DNA of 64,000 nucleotides, from assembly GCF_047973035.1 (NCBI RefSeq), contig NZ_JBKEBF010000031.1, positions 124,001-188,000 of the forward strand, in the 5' to 3' direction. The notes beneath the pieces were generated by a model that worked only from the letters and a program-made list of their open reading frames with translations, ran no database searches and had not been told where the DNA came from. A program made the position numbers and the translations under genes. Below, piece after piece: positions 51,127 to 58,904 of the stretch; the first letter of the stretch is position 1; each line of letters opens with the position of its first letter. This DNA is from Oleidesulfovibrio sp047973035 (lineage in GTDB: Bacteria; Desulfobacterota; Desulfovibrionia; Desulfovibrionales; Desulfovibrionaceae).

Positions 51127-51459
51127 ATGACGCTGAACACCATTACGCACGATTCCGTGACGATTCTGGAGATGCGTGAAAGACTGGACGGACAGGACAC
51201 CCAGAAGCTTGAACAGACTGTTGAAAGTCTGCTTTCCGAAGGCGCCAAGAGCCTGCTGTTTGACTTCGAAGACCTTGATTACATTAACAGCTCCGGCCTG
51301 AGAATTCTGGTCATGGCGTACCAGCGACTGCACCCTTCCGGTGGCAGGGTAACGGTATGCTGTGCCCGCGATTACATTCAGGAAGTGTTTGAAATTTCAG
51401 GATACGACAAGCTTTTCGGCATGTACGAAACGCGTGAAGCCGCACTGAAATCGTTATAA
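51127..51459 (+). CDS. STAS-domain anti-sigma factor antagonist
   Basis: The 110-residue STAS protein has LLFDFEDLDYINSSGLRILV, with the phosphorylatable Ser in the INSSGL motif near residue 57, as in SpoIIAA and RsbV. AAAGGAG precedes the ATG. It is co-transcribed with the phosphatase/kinase at 48476, which could both phosphorylate and dephosphorylate it. The downstream target (sigma factor, transporter or cyclase) is not identifiable here. Confidence 0.93.
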   Translation: MTLNTITHDSVTILEMRERLDGQDTQKLEQTVESLLSEGAKSLLFDFEDLDYINSSGLRILVMAYQRLHPSGGRVTVCCARDYIQEVFEISGYDKLFGMYETREAALKSL

Positions 51460-51498
51460 AAAAACGCTGTCCGATACACATCCGGACAGCGTTTTTTT
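51458..51498. terminator. Bidirectional terminator between the STAS and mobB genes
   Basis: CGCTGTCCG and CGGACAGCG form a perfect 9-bp stem with a nine-base loop, with a run of A on the left and T on the right. It can therefore terminate both the plus-strand STAS transcript and the minus-strand mobB transcript, whose stop codons lie on either side. Confidence 0.92.
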
Positions 51499-51554
51499 AT
51501 CAAAACAACACTTGCGGCGGGAAATTATCCCCGCCTGTGCACACGGGTTGCGCG

Positions 51555-52274
51555 CTATTTAATGTGAATCTCCACCGGCCCCGGCGAATAGCCTTTCAAC
51601 TCGCTGAGCATTCCTTTAATCGCACCGGATACAATACGCGCGACAAAAGGATTCATGCCTATGGGAGCGCCTCCCACCGTCACGGTGAAGTCATCCCCCA
51701 GACTTTTACAGTCTGCGGGAGTAGCGCTGCCGGCAACAATGCGTTGCGCAAGGCCTGCACAGTCTTCTTCGCCGCACTCCCCGCAGTCAAGGGCAGGCAA
51801 CGTAAAGCCGCGCTCTACGGCAAGAAAGGCAAGTCCGGCAATACTGTTCTGGTCAAACACCGGCAATCCGCCCGCCGTGGGAGAAGTGCTGTCCCGATAA
51901 TTCCACGCGGCAACAGCCAGACCGGCCCCCAACTCCTGCTCATCCTGTGCATTGCGCAGGCACACCACGCGCGGCAGCCATCCAAGCTGCTTACCGCCTT
52001 CCACCAGCAGGACATCAGCGGCAAGTAACGGCAGCAAGTCGGGCAGGTGCCGTTTGCGGCTCCAGAAAATGGCAGCTTCATCATTACCAAGTCCTACCAC
52101 TATGCGCCCCGGCTTCATCAAGCGTTCTGTATCCCTGTCGCTTTTATCCAGCTTGTGATGAGCAAACTTGGCGATGGCAACAGTATGTCCGACTTTTTCC
52201 AACGCATCCGCCAGAAGACCGGTAAGCGTTGTTTTTCCTGAGTCCTTGAACCCCACAATGCCTATAGCTTTCAT
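51555..52274 (-). CDS. mobB: MobB, molybdopterin-guanine dinucleotide biosynthesis GTPase, with C-terminal Fe-S motif
   Basis: The 239-residue protein has the P-loop GFKDSGKTTLTGLLADAL at the N-terminus and LLAADVLLVEGGKQLGWLPR near residue 85, the MobB GTPase core that assists MobA in making the bis-MGD cofactor. A C-terminal extension of about 85 residues has LPALDCGECGEEDCAGLAQR and a fourth Cys at PADC, the spacing of the [4Fe-4S] motif found in proteins such as RnfB and the CO-dehydrogenase Fe-S subunits. GGAGG precedes ATG 52274. It follows fdhAB on the same strand, consistent with supplying their cofactor, though a terminator lies between. Confidence 0.87.
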   Translation of the reverse strand: MKAIGIVGFKDSGKTTLTGLLADALEKVGHTVAIAKFAHHKLDKSDRDTERLMKPGRIVVGLGNDEAAIFWSRKRHLPDLLPLLAADVLLVEGGKQLGWLPRVVCLRNAQDEQELGAGLAVAAWNYRDSTSPTAGGLPVFDQNSIAGLAFLAVERGFTLPALDCGECGEEDCAGLAQRIVAGSATPADCKSLGDDFTVTVGGAPIGMNPFVARIVSGAIKGMLSELKGYSPGPVEIHIK

Positions 52275-52402
52275 AATTCCTCCGTATATGCGCAGCACCG
52301 TCCGGCAGCAGAACGCGCTTCTGGAGCTTGCTGAAAATTTTAAATCCTGCCCCTGCGTTGTAACAGAGAAAAGCCACGTCCTGTAACACAAAATGCGTAC
52401 AC

Positions 52403-52452
52403 AAAAAATGCCGTTCTCGTGTCCTTGCAACCAGCAGAACACAAAAACGGCA
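52403..52452 (-). promoter_or_regulatory. Stem-loop with T run upstream of mobB
   Basis: On the minus strand TGCCGTT pairs with AACGGCA across a 30-base loop that can itself pair (GTGT/ACAC), followed by six T residues. It resembles an attenuator or terminator placed in the mobB leader, about 130 bases before the start codon. Its sequence is related to the neighbouring hairpin at 52500. Confidence 0.45.
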
Positions 52453-52499
52453 GACTACCTTAGTCATTCTGCCCCACGCGGAAAGCAAAGGTAGAGAGC

Positions 52500-52532
52500 C
52501 TCCGTTTTCGAACGCCCAGAACAAAAACGGAG
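52500..52532 (-). repeat. Second related stem-loop between fdhB and mobB
   Basis: CTCCGTTTT and AAAACGGAG form a perfect 9-bp stem around a 15-base loop. Its 5' arm and loop (CCGTTTTTGTTCTGGGCG) closely match the start of the hairpin at 52403-52452 (CCGTTTTTGTGTTCTGCTGG), so the two appear to be diverged copies about 80 bases apart. The rest of the 322-base fdhB-mobB gap shows no gene. Confidence 0.5.
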
Positions 52533-52547
52533 ACAGGATTCATAGTT

Positions 52548-52584
52548 AAAAAAACTGCGGTGCCGCAGGAATGCGGCACCGCAG
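52548..52584 (-). terminator. Rho-independent terminator of the fdhAB transcript
   Basis: A perfect 13-bp stem (arms CTGCGGTGCCGCA and TGCGGCACCGCAG) with a four-base loop is followed on the minus strand by seven T residues, 12 bases past the fdhB stop. Confidence 0.95.
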
Positions 52585-52596
52585 AGTCAGTTTTTT

Positions 52597-53310
52597 CTAA
52601 ACGCGGGTACGACGCCCCATAATACGCGCAAACATCTGCTTTCTATTCATATGCAGCGGGCCGAGATCAGCTACAGCTTTAGTGAAGTAGCTCAGCGGGT
52701 CCTGCTGGAACAGGTAGATAACGCGCACATCATCGGGGTCACCCAACACGGCGTCAGGGTACTGGCCTTTTACCTCTTCAAGACGGGCTTCCGCCAGCTC
52801 CCTCATTTCCTCTTCATCGCCGAAGTTCATAGTGCCGGTGGGACACGAAGTCACACAGGCAGGCTTCAGACCATTGTGCACTCTGTCGAGGCACATGTCG
52901 CACTTGGACATAACCTTGCTTTCGGCATCCACCCGCGGAATGTCATAGGGGCATGCATCGCGTACGCCCTGCGCATCCACATTTTTGGTGTTGCGGGTAA
53001 AGATAACCGCGCCGGTCAGTTCGTCACGGATGATGGCGGACTCGTCATCAATCATGGCCTGATACATACATGGCGGTTCCACGCAATGACGGCACTGCTC
53101 GGGGAAGAACAACCAGTCCACTTTTCCTTCAACTACCACCTCGGTAAACCGCACAAGGCGATACGAGGTAAAGCTGAGGTCGCGGGGATTCTGGTGCGAT
53201 CCCCAGTTGATGGTCTCTTCTGCCGGCAACTTGTGCCACTGCTTACAAGCTATCTGACATCCGCGGCAGGCTGTGCAGCGGGTAAGATCTACAAAGAATG
53301 ACTTTCCCAT
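52597..53310 (-). CDS. fdhB: Formate dehydrogenase iron-sulfur subunit
   Basis: The 237-residue electron-transfer subunit carries cysteine motifs for four [4Fe-4S] clusters: CTACRGCQIACKQW near residue 12, CRHCVEPPC near 74, a PYDIP-linked site with ACPYDIP near 117, and CDMCLDRVHNGLKPACVTSC near 136. There is no C-terminal membrane anchor and no signal peptide, as in the soluble periplasmic FdhAB of Desulfovibrio, where the subunit is exported together with the Tat-targeted FdhA. It starts 12 bases after fdhA and ends at a strong terminator. Confidence 0.95.
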   Translation of the reverse strand: MGKSFFVDLTRCTACRGCQIACKQWHKLPAEETINWGSHQNPRDLSFTSYRLVRFTEVVVEGKVDWLFFPEQCRHCVEPPCMYQAMIDDESAIIRDELTGAVIFTRNTKNVDAQGVRDACPYDIPRVDAESKVMSKCDMCLDRVHNGLKPACVTSCPTGTMNFGDEEEMRELAEARLEEVKGQYPDAVLGDPDDVRVIYLFQQDPLSYFTKAVADLGPLHMNRKQMFARIMGRRTRV

Positions 53311-53322
53311 TTTTCAGCCTCC

Positions 53323-56300
53323 TTACATTTTGCGGACGTCAACCATGAACGCCTTGGTTTCAGGGATGCCGGTGTTCGGGTCGCCCACAGATGGCGTAAG
53401 CAGGTTTGCCGCGTCGCCGCCGTTTTTCGGGGTCATCCAACCGTAATGCCACGGCAGGCCCACAAGGTGAACTTCGTTACCCTGCACATTAAAGGGCTTG
53501 ATACGCTTGGTGACAATAGCCACACACTCCAGCGAGCCACGCAGGCTGGAAACACGTACCTTTTCGCCACCTACAATACCGCGAAGCGCTGCAAGCTCTT
53601 CACTCATTTCCACAAAGAGCTGCGGCTCGGCTTCAATCAGCCAGCCCTGGTTACGGGTCATCAGACCGGTCTGCCAATGTTCCGTCACGCGGTACGTTGT
53701 GCCTACAAACGGGAAACGCGGGTCGCATACGGCTGCGTCTTCGCCCTTGATGACGTATGCCGTGGGGTTATGCAGCTGCGGCGAGAAGGGGTTGTCCTTA
53801 ATAGGACATTCCAGAGGCTCGTAATGCTCGGGAAAGGGGCCTTCTTCACGACCGGGGCCGAATATCTGACCGGCTCCGTGCTTACGCATAATGAACGGAT
53901 GCTTTGTTCCGGGCTTCCAGCCGCCATCAGGCACATCGCCAACCCAGCCTTCACCGTTCCATGCGATAACAGGCTTTTCTGGTGCCCACGGGGTGCCCTT
54001 GGCATCTACGGAAGCACGGTTGTACAGAATGCGCCGGTTGACAGGCCAGCACCACGACCAGTTGGGGTACAGACCGATTTTAGCCTGTTCCGGAGTCTGG
54101 GTTTTATCGCGGCGGGCTGCCATGTTGCCTTTATCGGTATATGAGTTGCAGTACAGCCAGTTGCCGGAACAGGTCGAGCCATCGTCCTGCAGGAAGGCAA
54201 AGCTGGGGACCTGCTGGCCCTTCTTGTAGGTCTTGCCCTTGATGGTCACATCACGCAGGAAGTAACCGTTGATCAGCTTTGCAACCTTATGTGGGTCGAA
54301 AACATGATCGGTATGCCAGTCTTCCAGATTCAGATGCAGGATAGGATCGGGGAAAACGCCGCCTTCTTTCTGGTACAGATGACGGAGCTTTTCCATCAGT
54401 TCGTATACGATGTCGCCATCGGGCTTGTTTCCGGCAAAAGGCTTCGGCCCTGCGTAGCGCCACTGCATCCAGCGACCGGAGTTGGTAACGGAACCTTCTT
54501 TTTCAATGGAAACCGCACACGGCAGCATGAATACTTCCGTCTTGATCTTGGAAGGATCCATACCGGGGCCTTTCCAGAACGAGCTGGTTTCGTTTTCAAA
54601 GATGTTCACGTTGACCAGCCAGTCCAGCTTGCCCATGGCTTCGCGGTTTTTATTGGCGTTTGCACCGCCGCAGGCGGGGTTCATGCCCCATGCGAAGAAG
54701 CCCTTGAACTGCTCCTTGTGCATTTTTTCAAACAGCGACAGCCAGAAGTAGTCCGTCATGGGCTTATGCGAATCCACCTTGGGCAGCCAGTTATAGGCGC
54801 TTTCCAGCGAAGCTTCGGGGTACATGGCTTTCAGCAGGCTGGCCACGTACTTGGGCTTGTTCTGCCACCAGTTGGCCGACATTTCGTCGTTGCTGACCGG
54901 AGTATTGGCCTTGTTATAAGCCTCCAGTGAAGGCCAGGCGGACTTGGGCACGCTGAGGTAGCCAGGAATGATATGCGCCAGCAGACACTGGTCGGTGGAA
55001 CCCTGTACGTTGGATTCGCCGCGCAGCGCGTTAACACCGCCGCCTGCCACGCCGACATTACCCAACAGCAACTGAATGATTGCCATGGCGCGGATGTTCT
55101 GCACACCCACGGTATGCTGAGTCCAGCCCATAGCGTACATAATTGTACCGGCTTTATCCGGCTTGCCCGTGGCGGCAAAAGATTCGTACACCTCGAGCAG
55201 TTCTTTTCTCGGTGTACCGGTAATATCCACTACCTTGTCCACGGTGTAGCGTTCAAAATGCTTTTTCAACAGATTGAATACGCACCGGGGGTGCTGCAAA
55301 GTTTTGTCACGGGCAGGCACACCGTTTTTGTCGGTCTCAAATGCCCATTGCGACTTGTCGTACTTGCGCTTTTTAGGATCATATCCGCTGAAGAAGCCGT
55401 CTTCGAACGAATACTTTTCGCCCACGATAAATGAAGCGTTGGTGTACTCGGCAACGTACTCTTTAAAGTACAGATTGTTATCAAGGATATACTTGATAAG
55501 ACCGCCGAGGAACGGAATATCCGCACCGGAACGGATCTGGGCAAACAGATCGCAGCGTGCCGATGTACGGGTGTACCGCGGGTCCACATGGATAAGCTTC
55601 GCTCCGGCGTCTTTGGCCTTGAGCACCCACTTAAATGAAATTGGATGGTTTTCGGCAGCGTTGCTGCCCATTATCAGAATGCAATCACTGTTCTTCAGAT
55701 CGATCCAGTGGTTGGTCATCGCACCGCGTCCGAACGACTCTGCCAGAGCCGCTACAGTTGCGCTGTGTCAGATACGCGCCTGATGCTCAATGTACACCAG
55801 GCCGAGGGCTCTGAGGAAGCTCTGATAAGTCCAGCATTCCTCGTTATCAAGCGCTGCGGAACCGCAGGATGCAATGGCTTCGGTTCTGTTAACCGTTTCG
55901 CCTTTTTCGTTCTTGGTGCTGAAGGATTCATCGCGGGTTTTCTTGACTCGGGCGGCGATATTTTCCAGTGCCCATTCCCACGATACCGGCTGCCAGTGAT
56001 CGCTGTAGGGTGCGCGATACATGGGGGTGGAAGGACGTCTGTCGTTTTCGGCAAGCTGCCAGATGGATGCGCCCTTGGCGCACAGGGCGCCTTCGTTGAT
56101 AGGATGGTCAGGATCGCCTTCTACGTTGATGGCGCGGCCCGAACCGTCTTTAGATGTATGAACGATAAGGCCGCAGCCTACCGCACAGTAACAACAGACA
56201 GAGGTGGTCTGTTTTGCCCATTCCAGCTTGAGCAGTTGCGCTCTGGCAACGCCCGGCGCAAGGCTGAGTCCAAGCCCTGCGAAAGCAGACGCCGTTGCCG

Positions 56301-56343
56301 CTCCGGCTGCTGCTTTCAGGAAGGTTCTACGTGATACCGTCAT
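53323..56343 (-). CDS. fdhA: Formate dehydrogenase catalytic subunit, selenocysteine-containing
   Basis: FdhA oxidises formate (or reduces CO2) at a Mo- or W-bis-pterin site in the periplasm. ATG 56343 follows AGGAGG and opens with a Tat signal (SRRTFLKAAAGAATASAF). A [4Fe-4S] motif CCYCAVGCG lies near residue 51. The in-frame TGA at 55768-55770 is codon 192, in the context HQARI-TGA-HSATVAALAES, exactly where Desulfovibrio and E. coli formate dehydrogenases carry selenocysteine. The frame then continues with SFGRGAMTNHWIDLKNSDCI and NVGVAGGGVNALRGESNVQG to the stop at 53323. Read through, the product has 1006 residues, the usual length. The TGA must not be annotated as a stop. Confidence 0.96.
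55735..55770 (-). promoter_or_regulatory. Selenocysteine UGA codon and SECIS-like hairpin in fdhA
   Basis: The UGA (55768-55770) is followed after 16 bases by a hairpin at 55735-55751 in which CGGCTCT pairs with AGAGTCG (one G-U pair) around the three-base loop GGC. Distance and small apical loop fit bacterial SECIS elements, which bind SelB just downstream of the recoded codon. The loop differs from the E. coli GGUCU type, so direct SelB binding is inferred. Confidence 0.75.
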
Positions 56344-56851
56344 CGTGCCTCCTTTGTGATGCCGCATGTTATCGTCCCCGTATCTCGCGTCCCAGACGAA
56401 CCAGCAGGCGGAAGCCCGCAGGTCGTTGCGGTTCGGGCCAATGTTCGCTCTGCGTGGTCTGACAACGCAAAACTGCAAACACAGGCACAAGCAGACGTGC
56501 CCGCAGCCTTACCGGAGTAAGACTGTGCCCGAGACCCGCAAAGGGTACGCCTTCTGCGGGGGAATTCGCGGTCTGCCTGATGTGGGGTGTATCCATGCCG
56601 TCACCTTCGGGGTTACATATGCTTCCGGAACTGCTCCGGCAGCATATCTTTTTCCAGTATGACGATACTAGCGGCACCATGACCAGTTCTCAAAAAAGGC
56701 TGTCTTGTTTGACTTCTGGCACACTTGGCACACATCAATGTGTACAAATTCAATATGTTAAATTTAACACAAGGAATTCATACTCACGGTCTGACACAGA
56801 TATTGAGAATACGTGAACGGAAGAAGCTGGAAAGAAAAAGAAAAAAGACGG
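56344..56851. other. Upstream region of fdhA with two palindromes
   Basis: About 500 bases without a convincing gene. Two perfect symmetrical sites lie 13 bases apart: ACACAT-CA-ATGTGT at 56730-56743 and GTTAAATTTAAC at 56757-56768. They sit about 400 bases ahead of the fdhA start and just past the end of the transposase-like gene, and could be operators of the fdh promoter. No clear -35/-10 or sigma-54 site was found. Confidence 0.4.
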
Positions 56852-57781
56852 TTAGCCTATGGCAGAAACGCCCTGCGCACCGGCTTGCGGGGAGGCGGTT
56901 ACCACCACTCCCTCAGGTGTGGTTTCAGGCACAAAGTCACACAGGTAACGCACCAGCACGGGAAACAGATCACCATGACGAATATTATAGCGGAATTCCA
57001 GCTCCTTAAGATACAAAGGGAAGCGACGCGGAGTTATACCCTTGAACATCTTCAGCCGCTTTTCAGCAAACGCCCAGAAGCCCTGCCCGCTTTCCACGGC
57101 AACAGGTCTGTCGTGACGCCGGAGATACTCATACGGCAGGCTGTCATCACCGCAGAAAACCAGTGCGTCGTAATGACGGTAACGGTCAGTCCACACAAGG
57201 TTGCCTGCCCGCTCCACTTTCAGATGAAAGCTGTGGTTGAAATGGAAGATAGTTTCCGCAGACATGCCGGAAACAAGGTCGATGAAAAGCCGTCCGCTTC
57301 GCTCCATAATGCCAAAAACCGGCACCGTACCGCGCAAGCGTGATGAGGCCTCCGGGTCACCTGTAAGTTTGCGGTTACGCAAAAAGTTACCAAGCCCCGT
57401 TTCCGGACCAAGCAGCTGCACAGCGTCAGGGGCGTGCGCCAGAATGGCAAAGCGCATGGTCGTGACGGCTTTGTAGGTGGCATTATACGAAAGGCCCGCC
57501 TCTACAGCCATCTGATGGACTGTCGGCTCACTTTCAAACAAGTCGGCCAGTCGCAGCCACGTTTGCGGCGACAGTCCGCCATTATTGATCCAGCGACCGC
57601 TGAAATCCTGAAATGTATATTTGCATCGGGCACATCTCGCACGTCCTCCGGCAAGATCATACAGTTTGTCCTCGCCGCAACGGGGACAAAAACGCAGACC
57701 ACCGGGCCAGCATTCTGCCAGCACGTATGCAAGTGCAGCTTCTTCAGACTGCAACAGCTCTTGTCGAGATGCTTTAGACAT
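56852..57781 (-). CDS. IS1595-type transposase-derived protein, possibly domesticated
   Basis: The 309-residue protein has a zinc ribbon (CPRCGEDKLYDLAGGRARCA then RCKYTF) and an ISXO2-like domain with VFGIMERSGRLFIDLVSG, WTDRYRHYDAL and the C-terminal LKELEFRYNIRHGDLFPVL typical of IS1595-family transposases. The segment that should carry the first catalytic Asp (DETYVGG in active relatives) reads LLGPETGLGNF, so activity is doubtful. I see no terminal inverted repeats or target duplications in the flanks. It lies upstream of fdhA on the same strand, which suggests a retained DNA-binding role, but this is inference. ATG 57781 lacks a strong ribosome site. Confidence 0.72.
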   Translation of the reverse strand: MSKASRQELLQSEEAALAYVLAECWPGGLRFCPRCGEDKLYDLAGGRARCARCKYTFQDFSGRWINNGGLSPQTWLRLADLFESEPTVHQMAVEAGLSYNATYKAVTTMRFAILAHAPDAVQLLGPETGLGNFLRNRKLTGDPEASSRLRGTVPVFGIMERSGRLFIDLVSGMSAETIFHFNHSFHLKVERAGNLVWTDRYRHYDALVFCGDDSLPYEYLRRHDRPVAVESGQGFWAFAEKRLKMFKGITPRRFPLYLKELEFRYNIRHGDLFPVLVRYLCDFVPETTPEGVVVTASPQAGAQGVSAIG

Positions 57782-57972
57782 TACAATGATATATACAGAA
57801 TTCACCCCGAAGGCAAACAGGGGAACCGTCAAAAAACGGTAAGTTATGACACGCCAAAAGCAGACCTGAACACCGGCATCCGATAGCACGCAACACGATG
57901 CAGAACTTCCGTAACAATGCGCCGCGTTTTTTCATCAACGCTGAAGCCCTATAGCAGTGAGACAAAAATCTG

Positions 57973-58509
57973 TCATGGTAAAACTGCAATTCGCCGCAGA
58001 AATTCACGCGGGTCTTCCGTAAAGCGTCCCAAAAGCAGTTCACGCCGCTCCAGTCCGGCAGAGCCCTTAACAACAACATGCAGTGCCGGAACGGGAAGGT
58101 TGCCCAGCTTACTGTACAGCTCCATGTCCGGATCAGCAAACAGGGCAAACTTTATCTGATGTTTGTCTCTGAATTTATCAACCAAATCAGGCGTATCTCC
58201 TGCCGCAATACCCAGCAGAAGAACACGGTTGTCCAAACCCAGCTTGTATATTTCTGCATTCAGCATAGCCAGCAAAGGAGCTTCCTGCTGGCACGGCCCG
58301 CAAAACCAGCTGTATACATTGATAAGCAGTACATCCGCCTCCAGTTCCGACAAAAAAAATGCCGAATCAGGCAGCCCGAGCGCAGCAGCCTGAGGATGTG
58401 CCGGAAGCTTGAGGTCTGGAAAAGGTTGCCCTGCCTGCGCACTTGATAGCGGCAACAACAGAATGCAAAGCAGCAGGCAACAGCCCGAAAGCCTTGCCGC
58501 ATCCCGCAA
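57973..58509 (-). CDS. TlpA-like periplasmic thioredoxin-fold protein
   Basis: The preferred start is TTG at 58509, nine bases after GGGAGA, because it places a clean signal peptide (LSGCCLLLCILLLPLSSAQA) at the N-terminus; earlier in-frame starts add ~45 unlikely residues. The mature protein of about 155 residues has VLLINVYSWFCGPCQQEAPL with the redox-active CGPC motif and the cis-Pro in LPVPALHVVV. It would reduce or shuttle disulfides in the periplasm. It is the first gene of the minus-strand run toward the transposase-like gene and fdhAB. Confidence 0.85.
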   Translation of the reverse strand: MRDAARLSGCCLLLCILLLPLSSAQAGQPFPDLKLPAHPQAAALGLPDSAFFLSELEADVLLINVYSWFCGPCQQEAPLLAMLNAEIYKLGLDNRVLLLGIAAGDTPDLVDKFRDKHQIKFALFADPDMELYSKLGNLPVPALHVVVKGSAGLERRELLLGRFTEDPREFLRRIAVLP

Positions 58510-58904
58510 GCAGCCTTTTCTCCCTGTTCCCCCTCGACCTCTTTCAGCCTGTCCTCTTTGGAATATAGCTCCGGCCATAGGGGCATTCGCGCAGTACGAC
58601 TTTGACCAAGGCGTAAAAATGTGAGCAATATTCATGCAGCACACTCCTTTTCGGATGGTTATTCACGGTGTTCCTGCATCCCTGAAAGCAGCTTCTTATC
58701 ATCAAGCCTACCCCGTGCATTACAGTATGACAATGAAAACCGGCTATAAAAGCGGCAGACAGACACATCATGCTGAACAGCTCCCTTCCTTTTACCGGCT
58801 TCCGTACGCTTGCCCAAAAGCACCTATACAAGGTACGTACCTGTCTGAATCGGCAGCATACTTATGTGCTGTTTCCCCACAGACTCTTGCTCAGCGGAGA
58901 GACC
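58510..58904. other. Divergent promoter region between the TlpA-like and binding-lipoprotein genes
   Basis: About 395 bases without a supported gene. It must contain promoters for both diverging genes, but I found no clear sigma-70 or sigma-54 site and no significant repeat. Confidence 0.4.

Noticed and set aside
52403..52532. Possible Moco riboswitch ahead of mobB
   Set aside because: Hairpins are present, but I could not match the conserved core of the Moco RNA motif by eye. They are recorded only as unexplained structures.
53323..56490. fdhA as two separate genes or a pseudogene because of the internal stop
   Set aside because: The TGA is at the known selenocysteine position with matching flanking residues and a downstream hairpin, and the total length is normal.
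56717..56732. TGGCAC...TGGCAC resembling a sigma-54 promoter upstream of fdhA
   Set aside because: The GG and GC doublets are eight bases apart instead of ten, and the site points away from fdhA.
56852..57781. Active insertion sequence
   Set aside because: No inverted terminal repeats or target duplications are visible in the flanks, and the first catalytic Asp segment is missing.
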